Below the pieces are notes generated by a model. It saw only the letters and a program-made list of their open reading frames with translations, had not been told where the DNA came from and did not search any database. This document shows, piece by piece, positions 1 through 9,078 of a stretch of DNA of 64,000 nt (position 1 is its first letter; each line of letters opens with the position of its first letter). This stretch comes from Lachnospiraceae bacterium (lineage in GTDB: Bacteria; Bacillota; Clostridia; Lachnospirales; Lachnospiraceae): contig CABJAV010000002.1 of assembly GCA_902363675.1 (NCBI GenBank), positions 125,583 through 189,582 on the forward strand, in the 5' to 3' direction. The translations under genes and the position numbers were made by a program.

Positions 1-1
1 T

Positions 2-313
2 AGAGAAGAAAAATATACAAATCAGTATACAATAAATACATTATTTCCAAATGAAAATCCTGTAGATGCAATAAAGCGGGAGTTATTAACTCTTTCTGTA
101 GAAGATTATATGCAGACGGTAAAAGATATGCGCTTTCCAAAAAGAAGTGAAATGCGAGAGTTTGGGAAGGTTTATAATGGTACGGATGATGTATATATAA
201 AAATAAGAGTTGAACTTTTAGGAATATATGGAAATACTACTACATTTGTAATGTCTTTTCATTATGCTGAACGGGCATTCATGCCAGAAATGTTTCCGTA
301 TAGAAAGAAATAG
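2..313 (+). CDS. MqsR-like type II toxin, 3' part (cut by window edge)
   Basis: The reading frame is open from the first codon in the window to a TAG at 311-313, so the start lies to the left. The visible ~103 residues include an EDYMQTVKDMRFPKR segment, a basic/aromatic stretch (VYIKIRVELL) and the end MSFHYAERAFMPEMFPYRKK. This pattern recalls Gram-positive MqsR-family RNase toxins, which cut mRNA and are held in check by a partner antitoxin. The ATG at 110 is internal and should not be taken as the start. The stop overlaps the AGGAGGT ribosome site of the next gene, so the two are co-transcribed. The family assignment is from memory of the pattern and the MqsA-like neighbour. Confidence 0.7.
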   Translation, partial: REEKYTNQYTINTLFPNENPVDAIKRELLTLSVEDYMQTVKDMRFPKRSEMREFGKVYNGTDDVYIKIRVELLGIYGNTTTFVMSFHYAERAFMPEMFPYRKK

Positions 314-324
314 GAGGTGCTTTC

Positions 325-1353
325 ATGGACATGAAGACTATAAAAAGTGAAAAGCGTTTATGCACGTGTTGCATGGAAGAACATGAAGTGAAAACAGTTC
401 TTGTCAGGGAGTATACGACTTTTAAAAATGTGAAAGTTATGTATGATGCGTCCTATTTATATTGTGATATAGTAGATGAACTGTATATGGATGAGCAACA
501 GATGCAGGAAAATGATATAAAACTTAAAGATGCATACAGAAGAGAAGAAGGTCTTTTAACGTCAACACAAATTATCGGAATAAGAGAAAAATATAATATA
601 AGTCAAAGGGACTTGTGTATATTGCTTGGCTGGGGAGGAAAGACAATTACCAGATATGAGAGTCATCAGGTACAAGATAAAGCACATGATACAATTTTGA
701 AAAAAATTGATCAGGATCCGGAGTGGTTTTTAGCTTTATTAAGTGATGCAAAAAACAATTTGCCTATGGAATTTTATCAGAAGTATCATTCAGCTGCAAT
801 CAACTTGTATGAAGAAGATCAGGATGCTTATTTGAGAAAAGCGATTCAGGCCAGTTATGCAAAGTTTCAGGATAATGAACTTTATCATGGAAATACACCA
901 TTAGCACTTGACAAAGTTGTGGATGTAATCCGATATTTTGCAGCATCAAAAAATGTTACAAATCTTTATAAGGTTAAATTGGTGAAACTTATGTGGTATG
1001 CAGATGCTTTATCTTACAAAAAACGAGGGTATGCAATTACAGGATTGGTGTATCAGGCATTACCGATGGGAGCTGTTCCAGTAGGGCATAACTCGATTAT
1101 AGATTTAAAAGATATACCTTGCAAAGAAGTTGATATGGGGGAGACAAACGCATATCATTTTTCTTTAAAGGGAAAACAAAAATTTTTAACATTATCAGAT
1201 GATGATAAGAAGATTTTAGATATCGTAATTGAAAAGCTTGGAAAGTTGACAAAAAATGAAATTGTTTCATTTATGCACAAAGAACAGGCATATCAGAAAA
1301 CTACACTAAGAGAGGTGATTTCGTTTAAGTACGCCAAAAACTTACAAATATAA
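325..1353 (+). CDS. Antitoxin: MqsA-like zinc/HTH region fused to a Panacea (SocA/GepA-like) domain
   Basis: 342 residues with three parts. Residues 1-60 hold a CxxC knuckle (C13, C16) and a later YCDIVDELYMD segment, as in MqsA/YgiT-type zinc domains but with a single second-half Cys. Residues ~75-115 are a helix-turn-helix (ISQRDLCILLGWGGKTITRYE). Residues ~190-342 resemble the Panacea/DUF4065 domain (LYKVKLVKLMWYADALSYKK). MqsA binds and blocks MqsR and represses its own operon; Panacea domains are known as antitoxin modules that neutralise many unrelated toxins. A strong AGGAGGT lies 7 bases upstream, overlapping the toxin stop. The module is more AT-rich than its neighbours, which fits transfer. 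The toxin-first order matches mqsRA. Confidence 0.8.
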   Translation: MDMKTIKSEKRLCTCCMEEHEVKTVLVREYTTFKNVKVMYDASYLYCDIVDELYMDEQQMQENDIKLKDAYRREEGLLTSTQIIGIREKYNISQRDLCILLGWGGKTITRYESHQVQDKAHDTILKKIDQDPEWFLALLSDAKNNLPMEFYQKYHSAAINLYEEDQDAYLRKAIQASYAKFQDNELYHGNTPLALDKVVDVIRYFAASKNVTNLYKVKLVKLMWYADALSYKKRGYAITGLVYQALPMGAVPVGHNSIIDLKDIPCKEVDMGETNAYHFSLKGKQKFLTLSDDDKKILDIVIEKLGKLTKNEIVSFMHKEQAYQKTTLREVISFKYAKNLQI

Positions 1354-1371
1354 TACTATTTTACCGATTTT

Positions 1372-1836
1372 GTGATACAATTTATGCATTACGCTGAAGT
1401 CTTTGTGGATACAATCGTGATCTGTACATTGACCGCGCTTGTTATTTTGTGCAGCGGTGTTTCTATCGGATATGGAGATGCAGCAGGAGCGGAGCTTACC
1501 ATCAGCGGATTTACATCGGCATATGGTGGATGGGTATCTGTTTTTACAGCAATTGCGATGTGCTGTTTCGCATTTTCTACGATTATTGGCTGGGGACTTT
1601 ACGGTACCCGTTGTATTGAGTTTCTTTTTGGCTCCCGCGCTAACAAGTTGTTTATGCTTGTATATGCGCTGGTAGCCATTGTCGGCGCAACCATGAATTT
1701 AGGACTCATGTGGAGCATCGCAGAAACGTTCAACGGTCTTATGGTTATCCCGAACCTGATCGCAGTATTCCTGTTATCCGGTGTTGTTGTAAAACTTGTT
1801 AAAGAATACTTTGCGGGAGAGGGCAAAAAGCAGTAA
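1372..1836 (+). pseudogene. Sodium:alanine symporter (AlsT/AgcS family), C-terminal remnant
   Basis: The 154 residues match the last third of AlsT-type amino acid:cation symporters: the segment VFVDTIVICTLTALVIL, then FAFSTIIGWGLYG, and MVIPNLIAVFLLSGVVVKL near the end. Full proteins have about 450-500 residues and ~10 membrane helices, so roughly 300 residues are missing from the front. The frame is open back to the stop of the antitoxin gene and the GTG at 1372 has no good ribosome site, so this is very unlikely to be made as a working carrier. Homology begins within a few codons of the toxin-antitoxin module. Whether the front half lies left of the window (insertion) or is gone (deletion) cannot be seen. 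Confidence 0.8.
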
Positions 1837-1851
1837 TTGCATAGCAATTAC
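1833..1851. terminator. Bidirectional terminator spanning two stop codons
   Basis: A perfect 8-bp inverted repeat, GTAATTGC / GCAATTAC with an ATA loop, covers the stop codon of the symporter remnant and the stop codon of the convergent ABC-F gene. Read on the minus strand it is followed by a TGCTTTTTG tract; on the plus strand by AAAGTTTT. It probably ends transcription in both directions. Confidence 0.6.
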
Positions 1852-3404
1852 AAAGTTTTGGTTGTCCATTCCTCACAATTCCAGACATCCGTTACGATGT
1901 CTTCATAGAACTCAGGCTCATGGCAGACAAGAAGGATACTTCCCTTGTAGGCCATGAGTGCACGTTTTAATTCGTCTTTGGCATCGACGTCAAGATGGTT
2001 TGTCGGCTCATCTAAAAGAAGCAGGTTTGTTTCATGGTTGATGAGCTTGCACAGACGTACTTTTGCCTGTTCCCCACCACTTAATACTTTCATCAGACTT
2101 TCAATATGTTTGGTCATCAGTCCGCATTTTGCTAAAGCGGAACGTACTTCATACTGGCTCATGGATGGAAATTCTTCCCAGATTTCTTCGATACAGGTGA
2201 TATTTGTTTCGTATTTTTTCTCCTGCTCAAAATAGCCCGGGTACAGGTAATCGCCCAGATGCGATTTGCCAGAGTATGGCTTGATGTACCCCATAATGCT
2301 TTTTAGCAGTGTGGTTTTACCGATTCCGTTCGCACCGACCAAAGCGATTTTCTGTCCGCGTTCCATCACGAGATTTAATGGGCGGGAGAGTGGTTCATCG
2401 TAGCCGATGACAAGGTCCGTAGTTTCAAAAATAAATTTCCCCGGAGTGCGGGCTTCTAAGAACCGGAACTCCGGCTTTGGTTTTTCCTGCGCCAGTTCGA
2501 TGACATCCATCTTGTCTAGTTTTTTCTGGCGGGACATCGCCATATTTCTTGTCGCAACTCTTGCCTTGTTTCGGGCAACGAAATCCTTCAGTTCGCTGAT
2601 TTCCTGCTGCTGCTTTTTGTATGCTGCTTCAAGCTGCGCTTTTTTCACCTCATAAACACGCATGAAATCGTCATAGTTGCCGACATAGCGGGTCAGTTCA
2701 CCGTTGTCGATGTGGTAGATCAGGTTGATAACACTGTTGAGGAACGGAATATCATGTGAGATCAAGATAAAAGCATTTTCATAATCATTTAAGTAGCGTT
2801 TCAGCCATTCGATATGGGATTCGTCCAGGTAGTTGGTCGGCTCGTCGAGCAATAGAATATCTGGTTTTTCCAGAAGCAGTTTGCCGAGCAGGACCTTAGT
2901 TCGCTGTCCACCGGAGAGTTCCGTGACATCACGTTCCAGACCGATATCTGTCAGACCGAGTGCGCGCGCCACTTCCTCGATTTTTGTATCGATAATATAA
3001 AAATCATGGGAGTCTAAGGTATCCTGGATTTCACCAAGTTCTGTCATCATGGCATCAAGCTCTTCCGGCGTGGCATCACCCATATTGTCGCAGATGAGAT
3101 TCATTTTTTCTTCGAGTAAAAAGAGACTGGAAAAAGCACTTTTTAACACATCATAGATGGTCTGGCCTTTTTCGAGGACGGCATGCTGGTCAAGATAGCC
3201 GACATGGATGTTTTTGGCCCATTCGATTTTGCCCTCATCCGGTTGAAGATTCCCGGTAATGATGTTCATAAAAGTGGATTTTCCCTCGCCATTGGCACCG
3301 ACGAATCCGACATGTTCGCCTTTTAACAGGCGGAAAGTGACATCCTTTAAAATGGCACGGTCACCGAAACCGTGATTTAAATGTTCTACGTTTAATATAC
3401 TCAT
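1848..3404 (-). CDS. ABC-F family ATPase (ribosome-associated, no membrane domain)
   Basis: 518 residues with two ABC cassettes on one chain and no membrane segments, the hallmark of ABC-F proteins, which act on the ribosome (translation factors or antibiotic protection). Cassette 1: Walker A GANGEGKST, signature LSGGQ, Walker B ILLLDEPTN. Cassette 2: Walker A GANGIGKTT, signature LSGGE, Walker B LLLLDEPTNHLD. Between them is a charged helical linker (~residues 235-300). The frame runs 15 codons further upstream, but the ATG at 3404 has GAGGT just before it and gives the family's usual MSILNVEHL start. The subgroup looks like YkpA/YbiT; resistance cannot be inferred. Confidence 0.9.
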   Translation of the reverse strand: MSILNVEHLNHGFGDRAILKDVTFRLLKGEHVGFVGANGEGKSTFMNIITGNLQPDEGKIEWAKNIHVGYLDQHAVLEKGQTIYDVLKSAFSSLFLLEEKMNLICDNMGDATPEELDAMMTELGEIQDTLDSHDFYIIDTKIEEVARALGLTDIGLERDVTELSGGQRTKVLLGKLLLEKPDILLLDEPTNYLDESHIEWLKRYLNDYENAFILISHDIPFLNSVINLIYHIDNGELTRYVGNYDDFMRVYEVKKAQLEAAYKKQQQEISELKDFVARNKARVATRNMAMSRQKKLDKMDVIELAQEKPKPEFRFLEARTPGKFIFETTDLVIGYDEPLSRPLNLVMERGQKIALVGANGIGKTTLLKSIMGYIKPYSGKSHLGDYLYPGYFEQEKKYETNITCIEEIWEEFPSMSQYEVRSALAKCGLMTKHIESLMKVLSGGEQAKVRLCKLINHETNLLLLDEPTNHLDVDAKDELKRALMAYKGSILLVCHEPEFYEDIVTDVWNCEEWTTKTL

Positions 3405-3524
3405 AATTACCTCATTCATTCTGGATTTGTGTAAAAGTCTGCAAAGCATGCAAACAGCAGTATTTTACCATGAGAGAACGGTTTTGAAAAGAAAAAAGAA
3501 AGCATAGGTTTTGAAATGGTTTTG

Positions 3525-3533
3525 TGGTATAAT
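3525..3533 (+). promoter_or_regulatory. Extended -10 promoter of the jet operon
   Basis: TGGTATAAT: a perfect TATAAT (3528-3533) with the TG of an extended -10; no clear -35. Transcription would begin near 3540, which rules out the TTG at 3511 as the jetA start and supports the ATG at 3580. Confidence 0.6.
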
Positions 3534-3579
3534 AAATTGGCTTATGCTGACAAAAAGCAGAAAGAGGAAAACAGTTTTA

Positions 3580-4980
3580 ATGAGTATCAGCAATGGTATA
3601 CCAAAGGATTTTTATAAATTATTTAACAGTAAATATATGGAGTATTACCAGAAGTCGCTGGTAATGCTTTATGAGGAATCCAGTCAGGCGTACTCCCTGT
3701 TGGGACTGACCGAGGAAGAGTGTCAGGCAATCATCAATGAGATGGTCGCGGATAATACGTTAGACTGGAGCGAGGAACAGTACGAGGACGAAGGAAAACT
3801 GATCACTAAGTCCAATATGGCATCTATCATGCTCGGCAATCTGGAGGACTGGGGATGGCTGCGAAGAGATTATGATGAGCAGCTGAACAGTTATGTGGTG
3901 TCATTTCCGGATTACAGTCAGATGTATGTGGATTTGTTCCAGCGTCTGTACAGCGAGGCGGAAAGCCAGGAACGCGAAAGCCTGCTGTCGGTGTACAGTT
4001 ATCTCTTTACGTACCGTTCCGCCAGAGAGAAGGACAATGATATTTTAAAAAGCGCATTACAGACTTCCAAAGCCCTTCTGCAGATGCTTTCCAACATGCA
4101 GGAGGGGATTCGTGGGTATTTTGAGGAACTTTCCAAAAAGAAAACATTCCTTGGAATCCAGGAAGTACTTGTGGAGGAAATTAACAATACAGACAGCAAA
4201 AAATATGCGATTCTTACAACCACAGACAGCTTTTACCGCTACAAGGAAGAAGTCAAAGAGTTACTGGATGCCAATCTTACAGAGACGCAGGAGCGGCAAC
4301 AGATGTATGAGGCAAAACGCATGGAAATCCAAAAGGATACCATCTTCTGGCACCGCAATGAGCGTCTAATCCAAAGCTGTGTGGATGCGCTGGATTTATT
4401 GTATCTGATCAACCGCGAGTTTGACGGAATTGAGCGCAGATACAATCGTCTGATTGAACAGAAGAAGATTTTTGCAAAACGTGCAGCAGCGCGTATACGG
4501 TATATCCTTGTGGAAGGAGACATCGAGGAAGATCGCGCCAAGGTGCTGGTGAAGTTACTTAATGTTTCTTCGCACAAGGATGAGATCATCGAAAAGCTTG
4601 GCGAGGGAATGCGGTTTTCCTCAAGTCCGCGTGTCATCAAGGACCGCAGCTTCATGCGGCCACGAAACAGCGGAAGACGTGAATTTATGCCGCAGCTTCC
4701 GCCGGAAGAATTAGAAGAAAATGGACAGCTGGACGACTTTGTTGTAAAACCACTTTACACGAAGGGCGAAATCCGTGCATTCCGGGAGCAGAACGAGAAG
4801 GACGGTGTGTTCCATGTGACGGAAGATACGGTACACTCGGTGGAAGATTTAGAGAAGCTTCTGTTCGTATGGCAGGAAGAAACGGAAAAATACGATCCGA
4901 AGACCGAGATTGCCATCGACGAGGAATTTACTACAGAAGAAGGATTCCGGTATTCGGGATTTACGATATCAAAAAAGTAG
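3580..4980 (+). CDS. jetA: Wadjet JetA / MksF-like kleisin subunit
   Basis: 466 residues, soluble, with winged-helix-like ends and a long helical middle, as expected of the kleisin partner of an SMC-type complex. It is followed by jetB and jetC, the order seen in Wadjet systems and in MksF-E-B condensins. In Wadjet, JetABC extrudes DNA loops and JetD cuts small circular DNA. The start at 3580 is chosen because AAAGAGGAAAA lies upstream and the -10 element at 3528 lies downstream of the other candidate start. Residues ~395-420 (PRNSGRREFMPQLPPEELEE) are a likely disordered linker. The family call rests mainly on the gene set; sequence resemblance is to the Firmicute JetA family. Confidence 0.8.
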   Translation: MSISNGIPKDFYKLFNSKYMEYYQKSLVMLYEESSQAYSLLGLTEEECQAIINEMVADNTLDWSEEQYEDEGKLITKSNMASIMLGNLEDWGWLRRDYDEQLNSYVVSFPDYSQMYVDLFQRLYSEAESQERESLLSVYSYLFTYRSAREKDNDILKSALQTSKALLQMLSNMQEGIRGYFEELSKKKTFLGIQEVLVEEINNTDSKKYAILTTTDSFYRYKEEVKELLDANLTETQERQQMYEAKRMEIQKDTIFWHRNERLIQSCVDALDLLYLINREFDGIERRYNRLIEQKKIFAKRAAARIRYILVEGDIEEDRAKVLVKLLNVSSHKDEIIEKLGEGMRFSSSPRVIKDRSFMRPRNSGRREFMPQLPPEELEENGQLDDFVVKPLYTKGEIRAFREQNEKDGVFHVTEDTVHSVEDLEKLLFVWQEETEKYDPKTEIAIDEEFTTEEGFRYSGFTISKK

Positions 4981-5003
4981 CGTTCAATTAACAAGGGGAA
5001 CTT

Positions 5004-5642
5004 ATGGAAAACTATTTGGAAACGCTTTCCATTACGGAAGCGGATAAATTAAAGAAAACCATTGCGGCATTGTTCCGGCAGACCTGTATTTTACAGGAAA
5101 AATATGATCCGGTCACACTGGTACCGCGGGATAATGAACAATATGAAATCTGTGCGCGCCACCGCGTATTCATCGAGGAATATCTTTCTATTATGGGATG
5201 CGAGCTGGTGCATGACAGTGAGGAACACATTTTCCGTTTGGTCGGAGAAGGTGTGGATGTGGAAACACTCTCGAAGACAACTACGATCATCGTGCTTCTG
5301 ACAAAGATGATCTACCGTGACAAAATCATGGGACACGGGCTGGCAGCGACTGTCACGAGTCTCGAAGAACTTCGCGAATATGGAAAGAATGCAAATCTGC
5401 TGAATCAGAGACTGACGGAGGCAGAGTGGAATGAGGCACTTTCCGTGATGAAAAAGCACCAGATCATTGATTATCCGGGTGCGTTGCGGGATTTAGAGAA
5501 TCGGACACCGATTTATATTTACAGTACGATTAATTTGTACTGTAGTTCAGCGATGATGAACGAATTACTAGATGCATACAGAGAGGAGCTTGCGGCAGAT
5601 GAAACAATCGAAGAAGATATTCACCCGGATGGTGCTCAATAA
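5004..5642 (+). CDS. jetB: Wadjet JetB / MksE-like subunit (DUF4194)
   Basis: 212 residues, soluble, mixed helical and winged-helix-like, the size and position of JetB, the KITE-type subunit that dimerises and binds the kleisin JetA. GGGGAAC precedes the ATG at 5004, 23 bases after the jetA stop. The last 44 bases overlap the start of jetC, so translation is probably coupled. Residues such as TLVPRDNEQYEICARHRVFIEEYLSIMG near the N-terminus look like the conserved first helices of the family. Function follows from the operon. Confidence 0.85.
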   Translation: MENYLETLSITEADKLKKTIAALFRQTCILQEKYDPVTLVPRDNEQYEICARHRVFIEEYLSIMGCELVHDSEEHIFRLVGEGVDVETLSKTTTIIVLLTKMIYRDKIMGHGLAATVTSLEELREYGKNANLLNQRLTEAEWNEALSVMKKHQIIDYPGALRDLENRTPIYIYSTINLYCSSAMMNELLDAYREELAADETIEEDIHPDGAQ

Positions 5643-8600
5643 CTGGGGTGGAATGAATCATGAAGTCATTTATTTCCATGAATTCGTCAACCTTTTCAGT
5701 GGAAAAAGCGGTTCCGGAAAATCGACCGCGATGGATGCCATGCAGGTGGTACTCTATGGAAGCATTGCAAGTGACTTTTTAAATAAAGCGGCAGATGATA
5801 CAAAAAATAAGCGAAGTGTTTTAAGCTATCTGCGCGGTGAGCAGAAAGATGGTTCTGCCAACCGTGAAGATCAGGATTTTTATGCGCAGATCGTACTGGA
5901 GCTGGAAGACACCGGAACGCAGACGCACAGCTGTATCGGTGTCACATTCGAAGTGGGACATGCCGATCAGGATCTGCGCAAATATTATTTCTTCAGCCAT
6001 GCCGGAAAATTTCCGGAGGACGATTATTTAGGAGCGGACGGACTGCCGTATTCGACAGCACAGATCCGTCAGCTTGTACAGTCCCGTGCAGGTTCCGGGG
6101 AAAAAGCCGGACGCATGAACATCAATCGTATTTATCCGACGAAAGAAGCATACATCAGCACCGTCAACGAAGTGATTTTCGGTTCAGTGAATGCGAGCCG
6201 TTTCAAGACCATGGAAAAAAGCGCGATTGCTCTTCGTATGGCAAACGGTACGGGACAGTTCATTAAAGATTATATGTTTCCAAAGAGCGAGGAAAACACG
6301 ATTTCTGCCATCAGCGATCAGTTGGCGGCATACCGTGAGATTAAGGAGCGCGTGGAGACTCTGGAGAATCAGATCACGTTGCTGGACGAAATCCAGCAGC
6401 ATGATCGTGCGCTGACAATGGCGGGGGCAGACCTCGTCCGGGTGGAAGCGACGCTTCGCATCGTGGATATCGAAGATAAAAAAGTACAGTTAAAAGTCCG
6501 TCACGAAGAACTGGCAGAGATACAGAAAGCGATTGAAGAACTTCGCACACAGGCGAAGAAAATCCAGTTTCAGCTTACCGGAAAGAGAGAAGAACTTTCC
6601 AGGGTTCAGGCAGAACTGATTGCCACCGATTTTAAGAAAAAGGAACAACAGTTAAAACAGATCGAAGATACGATTCGATTGTGTGAGAGTGAGGTAGATG
6701 ACTGGCAGAGTCTGACACTCCGGTTGCAGAAATGGATCGACACAGATGGCATCACAGATTACGTGAGCAATTCCATCTATCATCTCATCGAGGATTTCGG
6801 AAAAGAGGAAGTCTCGCAGGAGATGATCGAAAAACTGCGCAATGGATTAAAAGATATCCATGAGATGATCAACGAGGAACTGGAAGACCAGAAGTCACAG
6901 TGCCGGAAAATTGAGCAGGAACACAGAGAAAAGAAAGAATACTTAGAAGATTTAAAGAGCGATAAGAAGCATTACAAGAGTGCATTAAAGGAAGTGCGCA
7001 GACGTTTGCAGGAAGAACTGTCGACCCGCTATCAGCAGACGGTGCATGTACATGTGCTGGCAGATCTGTTTGATATTACGGATGATGAGTGGAGAAATGC
7101 AATCGAAGGCCGTATGGGTCGCAGCAAGTACAGTCTTGTCGTGGAACCGCAGTATGCACTTGCAGCGGCAAAGATTTTCCGCAATATGAAAAAAGCAGAG
7201 TATGAAGTTGTCGATTTGCTGGATACAGCGGCGATTGAGCGGGATCAGCCAAAGGCGCAGGAAGGCACATTATACGATTGTGTGGAGACCGATCTGGATT
7301 ATGTGGATTTGTGTCTGAAGCGTTATCTCGGTCACATTGTAAAATGTGATTCTGTGGAAGAACTTCACGATGTGAAAGACGGTGTCACAGCAGACTGCTA
7401 TTCTTACAGTAATTATATGTACCGGCATCTGCGCCAGAAAGATTACCGTTACCAGACAATCGGTCGTAAGGTATCCATGACACAGATCCGTAAGCTCGAG
7501 GAAGAGACGGCGGAGTTGGAGGAACAGCTGATTGCTTTGCAGCAGGAAGTTGCAACTTTACAGCCTGTCAATGAATTGGAACGTTTGCAGAATCTGACGT
7601 TTGAGCGTATTGCGCAGATGGCAGGAGCACAGAAACGACTGAGTGAATATCAGACGCAGGCAGAACAGTTAAAACATGAAATTGCGGATATGAAGGAAGG
7701 CATCTATATCAGGCAGTTGCAGGAGCAGGAGCGTAGCCTAAAAGAAGCAATCCGGGAACTGGAAACCCAAAGCGGAGAGGTTCAGGATAAACGCAACGAG
7801 AAGGAGCGAAAGCTCGGTGGCAAGGAGAGGGATATTCAGGACCGCACAGAAGAGTTAGAACTGTTGCAGGAAGGCTTTGTCCCGAATGAAGAACTGCAGG
7901 CCAAGGTGCTTGAAGAGATTGAAAACGGCCGCACATATGTGCTGAGAAAAGAATCGCTGGCAAAGAAAGCACAGTTGGAAAAAACGCAGGAAACAGAAGA
8001 AGAGGCGAGAGGAAGAGCACGTACAAACTTCAATAAGACCTATCCATCCTTCAATTTCGGAGGAATGGAAAAAGACAATCGTGTCTATGACGAACTGCTT
8101 GAACAGTCAAGAAACAATTTTGAGCCGGAGTACAAAAAACAGTTTGATGACCAGTATCAGCTCGTATATAAAATGTTGCGTGAAAATGTCATTGCAACGA
8201 TTCACAGTGAAATCAAAGGTGCCAAAAGACACCGCAGGGAGATCAATGCACTCCTTGCAAAAATCTCATTCTCCGACAGTATTTATCAGATCGATATTTT
8301 GCCGACGGATGATGAGAACCGCCAGTTCTATGACATGCTTACCGCAGAAGAACTGGATATGAAAGTGATGGATCGTGATCTGGATGGACAGATAAGTTTT
8401 GGGGAGGACGCGTTCTACCGGAAATACGAGACACAGATCCGCCGTCTGACGGACAAGTTCATGCCACCGGTGGATGAGGATGCATCAAACCGTGACAAAC
8501 ATCGCAAAGAGATGGAAAAATACGCTGATTACCGTACCTATCTGAAATTCAGCATGTACGAACAGTCGGAAGACGCAGACGGTAACATCAAGAAAAATTA

Positions 8601-8982
8601 TGTCGATGATATGGCAGGAAGAGATTCCGGTGGTGAGGGACAGAACCCGAAATACGTTGCATTGTTTGCAGGTTTTGCCATGCTTTATATGCAGCAGAGC
8701 AACCGCGAGTCAAAAATCCGCCTTGTACTTTTGGATGAGGCTTTTTCCAAGATGGACAAGGAACGAAGCGAAGTCTGTCTGCATTATGCAAGACAGCTTG
8801 GTCTGCAGCTTGTGGTCTGCGTGCCGGATGAGCGTCTGCAGTCACTGATCCAGAATGTGGATTGTGTCTATGCATTCCGCAGACTTAAGAACCGCATTTC
8901 TATGATTCATATTAATAAGGGGGATTACCTGAAGATGTTAGAGGGCGACAGCGAGAAAAAGGTTAAAAATGCGTTAAAATAA
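5599..8982 (+). CDS. jetC: Wadjet JetC / MksB-like SMC ATPase
   Basis: About 1,127 residues with an SMC layout: N-terminal Walker A (GKSGSGKST) within the first 45 residues, a long coiled coil broken by a hinge-like globular part (~residues 460-610), a second coiled coil, then a C-terminal GGEGQ signature and Walker B LVLLDEAFSKMD. It would be the ATP-driven DNA-loop motor of the complex with JetA and JetB. The start at 5599 follows GAGGAG, inside the end of jetB; the longer frame from 5572 lacks a ribosome site. No jetD (Toprim-like nuclease) follows; the next gene is glgC. Base composition matches the neighbours, so it does not look recently acquired. Confidence 0.88.
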   Translation: MKQSKKIFTRMVLNNWGGMNHEVIYFHEFVNLFSGKSGSGKSTAMDAMQVVLYGSIASDFLNKAADDTKNKRSVLSYLRGEQKDGSANREDQDFYAQIVLELEDTGTQTHSCIGVTFEVGHADQDLRKYYFFSHAGKFPEDDYLGADGLPYSTAQIRQLVQSRAGSGEKAGRMNINRIYPTKEAYISTVNEVIFGSVNASRFKTMEKSAIALRMANGTGQFIKDYMFPKSEENTISAISDQLAAYREIKERVETLENQITLLDEIQQHDRALTMAGADLVRVEATLRIVDIEDKKVQLKVRHEELAEIQKAIEELRTQAKKIQFQLTGKREELSRVQAELIATDFKKKEQQLKQIEDTIRLCESEVDDWQSLTLRLQKWIDTDGITDYVSNSIYHLIEDFGKEEVSQEMIEKLRNGLKDIHEMINEELEDQKSQCRKIEQEHREKKEYLEDLKSDKKHYKSALKEVRRRLQEELSTRYQQTVHVHVLADLFDITDDEWRNAIEGRMGRSKYSLVVEPQYALAAAKIFRNMKKAEYEVVDLLDTAAIERDQPKAQEGTLYDCVETDLDYVDLCLKRYLGHIVKCDSVEELHDVKDGVTADCYSYSNYMYRHLRQKDYRYQTIGRKVSMTQIRKLEEETAELEEQLIALQQEVATLQPVNELERLQNLTFERIAQMAGAQKRLSEYQTQAEQLKHEIADMKEGIYIRQLQEQERSLKEAIRELETQSGEVQDKRNEKERKLGGKERDIQDRTEELELLQEGFVPNEELQAKVLEEIENGRTYVLRKESLAKKAQLEKTQETEEEARGRARTNFNKTYPSFNFGGMEKDNRVYDELLEQSRNNFEPEYKKQFDDQYQLVYKMLRENVIATIHSEIKGAKRHRREINALLAKISFSDSIYQIDILPTDDENRQFYDMLTAEELDMKVMDRDLDGQISFGEDAFYRKYETQIRRLTDKFMPPVDEDASNRDKHRKEMEKYADYRTYLKFSMYEQSEDADGNIKKNYVDDMAGRDSGGEGQNPKYVALFAGFAMLYMQQSNRESKIRLVLLDEAFSKMDKERSEVCLHYARQLGLQLVVCVPDERLQSLIQNVDCVYAFRRLKNRISMIHINKGDYLKMLEGDSEKKVKNALK

Positions 8983-9018
8983 TAATTATACGAAAATTTG
9001 CGAAGTAACTAGGAATTT

Positions 9019-9045
9019 TATCCTACATATGATAGGATAGTTTTA
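9019..9045 (+). terminator. Weak hairpin after jetC
   Basis: TATCCTA / TAGGATA with a 7-base loop, followed by GTTTTAT. The stem is short and AT-rich, so it may be a weak terminator of the jet operon or part of the glgC leader. Confidence 0.35.
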
Positions 9046-9078
9046 TAACAAAAATGTAATATGAAGGGGGATACTTTT

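Noticed and set aside
3405..3579. jetD in the gap before jetA
   Set aside because: Gap is only 175 bases and holds a promoter; nothing fits a nuclease gene.
7709..8026. Minus-strand frame within jetC
   Set aside because: Lies wholly within the coiled-coil coding of JetC; composition reflects the opposite strand.
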